DNA of 39,142 nt from Aliivibrio sp. (GTDB lineage: Bacteria; Pseudomonadota; Gammaproteobacteria; Enterobacterales; Vibrionaceae). The stretch covers positions 1-39,142 of the forward strand of contig JAESQY010000039.1 of NCBI GenBank assembly GCA_016764915.1, read 5' to 3'. The position numbers were made by a program, and so were the translations under genes. The notes under the pieces were generated by a model, which was not told the DNA's origin, ran no database searches, and saw only the letters and a list, made by a program, of their open reading frames with translations. Positions 34,314 through 39,142 of this stretch are shown here, in pieces. Each line of letters begins with the position of its first letter. The first letter of the stretch is position 1.

Positions 34314-35417
34314 ATGTTAGTTAAAAATAGAAATATCGGCACAAATAAATGGTTAGACTCTGCCGACCTTTCATTAACTTCAACTAGGGAAAGGGCTTAT
34401 ATCTGGCAACTATCTTGTCTTTTTGTGCTGTTGCTTCTGGTGATGATATTTGCTCTTTCAACAGGACGTTATGACATTTCATTTAGTAATGTACTCAGTA
34501 TACTTGCCGCCAATGTATTTGATATATCAAATTATGGTGAAATGAGTTGGCAGATTGTTGAAGAACGTATAGTTGAGTTAGTTCGTTTACCGCGTATTCT
34601 TGTTGCAGGGTTATGTGGCGCCGCTTTGTCTATCAGTGGGGCTGCATTACAAGGGATGTTTCGTAACCCTTTAGTTGGACCGCAGGTGATAGGTGTATCA
34701 TCAGGTGCTGCTTTTGGGGGCGTGCTTTCTATTCTTTTTATGCTGCCCGACTATTTTATTCCGGTCGCTGCTTTTTTATTTGGTTTGATTGCTTTAATGA
34801 TAACGATGGCGATAGCAAGCGCTGGGGGCGGGAAAAATATTCTTGCACTTATTCTTGGTGGCATAGTGACATCCGCTTTCTTTTCTTCATTGGTGTCTCT
34901 TGCTAAATATACCGCCGATCCTGATGACAGCCTTCCAGCGATTGTTTATTGGTTACTAGGGTCCTTCAATGAATCTGGTTATGTTGATGTACTTTATCTG
35001 TTAGTTCCAGTATTGACGGCTGGAGTATTGATTCTCAAAATGCGACATGTAATCAATATACTCTCGCTCGGCGAGGAAGAGGCCCGTTCCATTGGTATTA
35101 ATGTTGATGCTAGCCGGTGGGTAGTTCTTTTATCTTGTTCGTTGTTGATTGCAGCAACAGTGTCTGTCAGCGGAATTGTTGGCTGGGTAGGCTTAATCAT
35201 TCCTCATTTTTCCCGGATGATTACTGGAGCTAACCACGCCCGATTGTTGCCAATATCGATGCTAATAGGTGCAATATATATGATTTTAGTTGATACCGTG
35301 GCGCGCACAGCAAGTTATGGTGAAATCCCTATTGGTGTGCTTACTTCATTAATTGGAGCGCCTATTTTTGGTTGGTTACTGTATCGGACTCAAATGAAGG
35401 GCTGGAGCAATGATTAA
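34314..35417 (+). CDS. FecCD-family ABC transporter permease
   Basis: The inner-membrane channel subunit, 367 residues with about ten helices. The N-terminus has an unusually polar 35-residue extension before the first helix. Family motifs are VRLPRILVAGLCGAALSISG near 93-112, GAALQGMFRNPLVGPQVIGV near 112-131 and GEEEARSIGINV near 254-265, which contacts the ATPase. GIVGWVGLIIPHFSRMITG near 290-308 completes the pattern. It starts 16 bases after the binding-protein gene and overlaps the ATPase start by 8 bases. A single permease gene implies a homodimer. Confidence 0.92.
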   Translation: MLVKNRNIGTNKWLDSADLSLTSTRERAYIWQLSCLFVLLLLVMIFALSTGRYDISFSNVLSILAANVFDISNYGEMSWQIVEERIVELVRLPRILVAGLCGAALSISGAALQGMFRNPLVGPQVIGVSSGAAFGGVLSILFMLPDYFIPVAAFLFGLIALMITMAIASAGGGKNILALILGGIVTSAFFSSLVSLAKYTADPDDSLPAIVYWLLGSFNESGYVDVLYLLVPVLTAGVLILKMRHVINILSLGEEEARSIGINVDASRWVVLLSCSLLIAATVSVSGIVGWVGLIIPHFSRMITGANHARLLPISMLIGAIYMILVDTVARTASYGEIPIGVLTSLIGAPIFGWLLYRTQMKGWSND

Positions 35418-36186
35418 CGTTGATAATATCTCTTTTCAATACCCAGGAGCGGGTAAACCCATTTTCGAAGGACATAGCTTCACCCTAGAAAGAGGAGAGG
35501 TTTTGGCAATACTGGGTCCTAACGGGTCAGGAAAAACCACACTGATTAAAGCATTACTTGGTTTACTACCTTTAAGCAGTGGAACCGTGAATATTTCAGG
35601 GCGTTGCTCATATGTACCTCAAAATACCTTGAGTCCATTTGATTACAGTGTAGGAGAAATGGTCGTTATGGGTGCTAGTGGTCAAAATGGTCTTTTTGCT
35701 ACACCCTTAAAGCGAGATAGGTATCGAACTGAACAGGCACTGGAACAGGTCGGTATGTTGAATTATATCAATGAAAATTTTGCTCATTTAAGTGGCGGAC
35801 AAAAACAGCTCATTCTGATTGCCAGAGCATTGGTTTCCGATCCTTGTATCTTGATTCTTGATGAACCAACATCGGCGTTGGATTATCATAATCAGGATAA
35901 AGTATTGCAAACAATGGCGGATGTCAGTCTGGCGGGTAGGTCAGTCATCTTTACCACCCACTGTCCTCATCAGGCACTCCATGTATCCGATAAAGTTCTT
36001 TTGGTTAAAGCTCATGCCCCTAGCATATTTGGTTTTTCAGATAATATTCTTGAAGAGAAGCATTTAAGCCAACTTTACGAACTGCCTATTGTTCGTCACT
36101 CTTTAGAACATGGGGACATAATCGTGCCTCGTTTTAGCGACATTTCAAAACGGAATGCTGTCAAGCCGTCCTTTAAGGCTGAATGA
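35410..36186 (+). CDS. Iron-chelate ABC transporter ATP-binding protein (FecE/BtuD-like)
   Basis: The cytoplasmic ATPase, 258 residues, that drives import. All motifs are intact: Walker A GPNGSGKTT near residues 36-44, Q-loop SYVPQN near 68-73, signature LSGGQKQL near 129-136, Walker B LILDEPTSALD near 152-162 and the switch His in TTHCPHQ near 183. The ATG lies inside the end of the permease gene, so translation is coupled. It closes a three-gene operon and ends 26 bases before a convergent gene, with no clear terminator between. Confidence 0.93.
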   Translation: MINVDNISFQYPGAGKPIFEGHSFTLERGEVLAILGPNGSGKTTLIKALLGLLPLSSGTVNISGRCSYVPQNTLSPFDYSVGEMVVMGASGQNGLFATPLKRDRYRTEQALEQVGMLNYINENFAHLSGGQKQLILIARALVSDPCILILDEPTSALDYHNQDKVLQTMADVSLAGRSVIFTTHCPHQALHVSDKVLLVKAHAPSIFGFSDNILEEKHLSQLYELPIVRHSLEHGDIIVPRFSDISKRNAVKPSFKAE

Positions 36187-36212
36187 TGATACTGTCAGTT
36201 CGCCCTATGCAG

Positions 36213-37445
36213 TTAAGCAACAGATAATAACTGTTTGAGCAAATCTTCACATTGAGCTCTATTCATCAGCTTAGGCACTGGATATTCGCAGTACGCTTCT
36301 CTAACGGCACGTTTAGCCAGTGTTGGAATGTCTTGCTCTTTTAGTTGTGGAAAACCAGTTTGAATATTCAATGTTCGGTTCAGTGCTTTTACGCCAGCAA
36401 CAAATTTATGCGCCGCTTCAACTTGGGTATCATCACGAGTAGAAAGCCCTGCTGCTATCGCTAATTCAGCATACTGACACAAAGATTTTTCAAACGAAAA
36501 GTCCAACACATGCGGTAGAATTACCGCATTCGCTAGCCCGTGTGGTATATGATAATAACCACCCATTTGGTGGGCAATAGCGTGCACATAACCAATGGAT
36601 GCGCGGGTAAACGCCACGCCAGCATTAAAACTTGCAATGGACATTTGACGCCTTGCTTCTACATCGTTGCCGTCTAAGTAAGCTTTTGGTAAGTAAGAAA
36701 ATATGCGTTTGACCGCATCATAACTGTAAGCCTTAGTTTGTTTCGTCGCATAACTGCCTATGTATGACTCTATTGCGTGGGTAAGTGCATCGAGACCGGT
36801 TTCAGCGGTAATATTGGCAGGTAAACCTTTCATTAATAGTGGGTCAAGGATGGCAACGGCGGGAACTAAGTTCGGATCAATAATGGTCAGTTTCAGTTTT
36901 TTATCTGGATCAGATATAACGGCAACAATCGTTGCTTCTGAACCGGTACCTGCTGTTGTTGGGATGGCAATAAACGGTGGTAGCGCTTTGCGTACGCGTA
37001 ATAAACCGATGAGCTTTTTCACCTCTACATTTTTAACTGCCGCAGCCGCAATACCCTTGGCACAGTCCATCGATGAACCGCCGCCTAATGCAATCAGGCT
37101 ATCACATCCACTCTGTTTGTATCGTTGCACACCATTAGCAATTAATGGCAAAGTTGGGTCGGGTGTTACGTCATCAAATAGAACATAGCTAATATTCTGG
37201 GCATCCAGTGCATCGGTCAAAAGCTTGGTAATACCGAGTTTTACCAGTATCGCATCAGTCACAATTAACGGTTTCGTACCCCCCATTCGTGTTAATACTT
37301 GAGCGGTTTGTGTGATCGCGCCTTCACCTTCAATGAGTTTGGGCAAAGGGATGGGTACTAGCTTGTTGGCTTGTCCACGTATATTTATAACTGATTGATG
37401 TAACATCATATTCCATTTTGATTGATACATTATTGGAATCAACAT
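36213..37445 (-). CDS. Iron-containing alcohol dehydrogenase
   Basis: A type III (iron-dependent) alcohol dehydrogenase that interconverts an alcohol and an aldehyde with NAD(H). Cofactor binding is shown by LIALGGGSSMDCAKGIAAAA near 117-136 and by IPTTAGTGSEATIVAVIS near 161-178. The metal site is in ETGLDALTHAIESYIG near 218-233 and HAIAHQMGGYYHIPHGLANAVILPHVLD near 288-315, with the expected histidines. The 410-residue frame may be slightly too long; an internal ATG at 37409, behind AATGGAAT, would give about 398 residues and is as plausible. The substrate is unknown. It stands alone. Confidence 0.88.
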   Translation of the reverse strand: MLIPIMYQSKWNMMLHQSVINIRGQANKLVPIPLPKLIEGEGAITQTAQVLTRMGGTKPLIVTDAILVKLGITKLLTDALDAQNISYVLFDDVTPDPTLPLIANGVQRYKQSGCDSLIALGGGSSMDCAKGIAAAAVKNVEVKKLIGLLRVRKALPPFIAIPTTAGTGSEATIVAVISDPDKKLKLTIIDPNLVPAVAILDPLLMKGLPANITAETGLDALTHAIESYIGSYATKQTKAYSYDAVKRIFSYLPKAYLDGNDVEARRQMSIASFNAGVAFTRASIGYVHAIAHQMGGYYHIPHGLANAVILPHVLDFSFEKSLCQYAELAIAAGLSTRDDTQVEAAHKFVAGVKALNRTLNIQTGFPQLKEQDIPTLAKRAVREAYCEYPVPKLMNRAQCEDLLKQLLSVA

Positions 37446-37540
37446 GATAGTTGATGATTAACATATTGGTCTATTTTTTGTTTGGGTTTTGTGGAGCATC
37501 AGGTGAACGATAATAACCGTGATGTGAATACATTTATTAT

Positions 37541-37561
37541 TCAAATCACCTTATGATTTGA
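37541..37561. promoter_or_regulatory. Perfect inverted repeat upstream of the alcohol dehydrogenase gene
   Basis: TCAAATCA (37541-37548) and TGATTTGA (37554-37561) surround CCTTA. It lies about 100 bases upstream of the dehydrogenase start and just after the TauE-like gene, so it may be an operator or a hairpin without a U-tract. Confidence 0.35.
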
Positions 37562-37594
37562 TTAAGCGTATTTTTCGAATCATAGATAGCCTCG

Positions 37595-38140
37595 CTAACC
37601 AACCACCGCATTTAGTACACTAAAACTGGCAATCAAACAGGCTCTTGCCACCATAGGCGAAAACGGACTTGCTAAAGCATGTGTTCCGATAGGAGGCCCT
37701 GACATTGACGCCGCTCCATTCATCACTCCCGCTAAACTGCCTAAAATTAACGGAGCTAAACGGCTCTTTTTTGAGTATTGAAAGCCACGTTGAATCATAA
37801 ATGCCGAAACAAATATAAAGCCACTGATGATCAAAATAATCGATTGTTGGTCAACAGATGTAAGTAGCAATAGACCAACAGGTGTGAATATTAGACATGG
37901 GATAAACACCTGTGTTACCCACGACCAATCGATAAAACGTCTTACTTTTGGTAGCAGTTGAATATTGCCTAGGCAGTCGATCAGCATAAACACAGGAACC
38001 AATTTGATTACGGGAACAAACAACGCACTCAAGGGCAAAGCAATTAACGTAAAACCAAATCCAGAAAAGCTACGAACGATGGCTGCAAAGATGAAAATGA
38101 CAATCAAAGCAAAGAAGGTGGGGCTAAAAATAAGTTCCAT
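37595..38140 (-). CDS. TauE/SafE-family exporter, C-terminally truncated
   Basis: A membrane protein of the TauE/SafE family, whose members export sulfite or organosulfonates. Visible features are the family start IVRSFSGFGFTLIALPLSALF (helices 1-2), PVFMLIDCLGN and the second-repeat start LAPLILGSLAGVMNGAASMSGPP near 130-152. At 181 residues it is about 65 short of the usual 245-260; the frame stops right after LNAVVG and none of the remaining frames downstream continues the family sequence. It therefore appears to have lost its last helices, perhaps by a deletion next to the alcohol dehydrogenase gene. Its closeness to cysD suits a sulfur role but is not proof. I would treat it as possibly non-functional. 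Confidence 0.65.
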   Translation of the reverse strand: MELIFSPTFFALIVIFIFAAIVRSFSGFGFTLIALPLSALFVPVIKLVPVFMLIDCLGNIQLLPKVRRFIDWSWVTQVFIPCLIFTPVGLLLLTSVDQQSIILIISGFIFVSAFMIQRGFQYSKKSRLAPLILGSLAGVMNGAASMSGPPIGTHALASPFSPMVARACLIASFSVLNAVVG

Positions 38141-38202
38141 AAATAGACTCTAACAACTGGTCTCTATAACAGAGAACAAAGAGTGATTAATTGGAGAGGA
38201 TT

Positions 38203-38301
38203 GTGCGTCTGGATATCAGAAATGGCAAGTGGATTACTGATATTTTATATGAAAATCACTGCCTTCGTGCCGATTGCTGCCCTTTTAGTTATTGTTGTTG
38301 A
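38203..38301 (+). CDS. Possible cysteine-rich leader peptide upstream of cysD
   Basis: A GTG-started frame of 32 codons follows a good GGAGAGG site (38193-38199). Five of the last 13 residues are cysteine: HCLRADCCPFSYCC ends the peptide, with two Cys-Cys pairs, one being the last two codons. The stop TGA is at 38299-38301, 134 bases before the cysD ATG. Downstream are two mutually exclusive small hairpins sharing CGAA (38321-38335 and 38332-38345) but no U-tract. Cysteine-run leader peptides control sulfur genes in some bacteria, so ribosome stalling at low cysteinyl-tRNA is conceivable. The peptide could also be an accident of sequence; the frame is short. Confidence 0.35.
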   Translation: MRLDIRNGKWITDILYENHCLRADCCPFSYCC

Positions 38302-38435
38302 TTCAGGTCACAGTGTGAAATTCGGCTCAAACGAACCTATGTTCGAATAGAGGTAGCTTGGTAGGATTGATGTCAACATGTGCTATTATCGCCATGCATG
38401 GATCGTAACTTATTTATAATAATTAGGAATGACGG

Positions 38436-39142
38436 ATGAAGATTTCCCCCTCTCGTATGACGCATTTAAAACAGTTAGAAGCTGAATCTATTCACATTAT
38501 GCGTGAAGTGGTTGCTGAGTTTGATAATCCAGTAATGCTTTATTCTGTGGGCAAAGACTCTTCTGTCATGTTGCACTTGGCTAAAAAAGCGTTTGCACCT
38601 GGTACTCCGCCATTTTCATTGATGCATGTTGATACCACCTGGAAATTCAAAGAGATGATCCAATTTCGTGATTATATGGCTAAAAAAGTCGGTATGAACC
38701 TTATCGTCCACCAAAATCCGGAAGGTGTAGCGATGGGTATTGACCCATTTGTTCACGGTTCATCCAAACATACCGACATCATGAAAACCCAAGGGCTTAA
38801 ACAAGCCTTAAATAAATACGGTTTTGATGCCGCCTTTGGGGGTGCTCGCCGAGACGAAGAAAAATCTCGCGCTAAAGAACGCGTTTATTCTTTCCGGGAT
38901 AAAAACCACCGTTGGGATCCAAAGAACCAACGCCCGGAGTTGTGGAATATTTATAACAGCAAAGTCGATAAAGGCGAAAGTATTCGCGTATTCCCTTTGT
39001 CGAATTGGACAGAGTTAGATATTTGGCAGTACATCCATTTGGAAAGTATTCCTATCGTGCCTTTATATTTTGCCGCCAAACGCCCGGTTGTCGAGCGTGA
39101 TGGCATATTAATTAAAGTTGATGACGACAGAATGCCTTTAGA
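38436..39142 (+). CDS. cysD: Sulfate adenylyltransferase subunit 2, N-terminal part (partial)
   Basis: CysD, with the GTPase CysN, makes adenosine 5'-phosphosulfate from sulfate and ATP in the cytoplasm. The gene is cut by the right edge after 235 codons of the usual 302 or so. The start [25 protein letters not shown] is typical. The PP-loop of the ATP-pyrophosphatase fold is [12 protein letters not shown] near residues 36-47. [34 protein letters not shown] and [14 protein letters not shown] are conserved CysD segments. No internal stop is seen. cysN should follow to the right. The 295-base upstream region has a possible -10 TATTAT at 38392-38397 and the leader frame described above. Confidence 0.95.
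   Translation, partial: MKISPSRMTHLKQLEAESIHIMREVVAEFDNPVMLYSVGKDSSVMLHLAKKAFAPGTPPFSLMHVDTTWKFKEMIQFRDYMAKKVGMNLIVHQNPEGVAMGIDPFVHGSSKHTDIMKTQGLKQALNKYGFDAAFGGARRDEEKSRAKERVYSFRDKNHRWDPKNQRPELWNIYNSKVDKGESIRVFPLSNWTELDIWQYIHLESIPIVPLYFAAKRPVVERDGILIKVDDDRMPL

Noticed and set aside
38321..38345. Terminator/antiterminator pair downstream of the cysteine-rich mini-ORF.
   Set aside because: The alternative stems are only four to five pairs long and no U-tract follows, so classical attenuation is not supported as such.

Overview
The window is ordinary-looking chromosome from a gammaproteobacterium, most likely a member of the Vibrionaceae (Vibrio, Photobacterium or a relative). The reasons are the divergent gcvP-gcvH / XRE-cupin regulator-gcvT layout, a Shewanella/Vibrio-type valine-isoleucine degradation cluster, RsuA, PyrC and CysD of enteric/vibrio type, and tRNA-Gly genes very close to E. 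coli glyT. Genus is an inference; I could not run a search. Genes are tightly packed and AT-moderate, with clear intrinsic terminators at most convergent junctions.

Region 1 (1-12.1 kb) is devoted to branched-chain amino acid (BCAA) and acyl-CoA oxidation. An operon entering from the left gives the end of an enoyl-CoA hydratase, 3-hydroxyisobutyryl-CoA hydrolase, 3-hydroxyisobutyrate dehydrogenase and an IvdG-like dehydrogenase. A secreted M14 zinc carboxypeptidase follows. ETF-ubiquinone oxidoreductase and EtfBA are divergent around a LiuR-like palindrome, and the branched-chain 2-oxo acid dehydrogenase genes bkdA1-bkdA2-bkdB lie convergent to etfA. BKD makes acyl-CoAs, acyl-CoA dehydrogenases (outside the window) feed ETF, ETF-QO passes electrons to quinone, and the left operon finishes valine and isoleucine. 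No E3 (lpd) or acyl-CoA dehydrogenase is visible here.

Region 2 (12.5-20.2 kb) is mixed: a GNAT acetyltransferase, RsuA, a sodium-coupled NSS amino-acid transporter with overlapping TyrR-box-like sites, an AlkX/YcaQ-type DNA glycosylase, a small Cys/His protein, a YgjV-like membrane protein with a GNAT-like tail, then a decay zone (18.3-19.1 kb). The decay zone holds what look like the 3' ends of a divergent hmp/norR nitric-oxide locus fused by deletion, and a frameshifted grpB. A zinc-ribbon membrane protein follows.

Region 3 (20.5-25.9 kb) is the glycine cleavage system: gcvP and gcvH on one strand, the XRE-cupin regulator and gcvT on the other, with GTTTC-N6-GAAAC palindromes in the divergent promoter and after gcvT. 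The lipoylated GcvH and BkdB both depend on a shared E3 encoded elsewhere.

Region 4 (26.4-30.7 kb) is a DctPQM TRAP importer of the 2-oxo-acid (TakP-like) type and pyrC with a PurR-box-like site. Region 5 (30.9-36.2 kb) holds twin identical tRNA-Gly(TCC) genes, a complete hipBA toxin-antitoxin pair and a Fur-box-preceded FecBCD-type iron-chelate ABC importer. Region 6 (36.2 kb-end) has an iron-type alcohol dehydrogenase, a C-terminally short TauE/SafE exporter, a possible cysteine-rich leader peptide and the start of cysD, which runs off the right edge.

I did not find a clearly new multi-gene system. The best leads are the cysteine-rich ORF before cysD, the collapsed hmp/norR remnant, the paired gcv operators and the TyrR-like sites. 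CRISPR arrays, integrases and intact insertion sequences were not seen.
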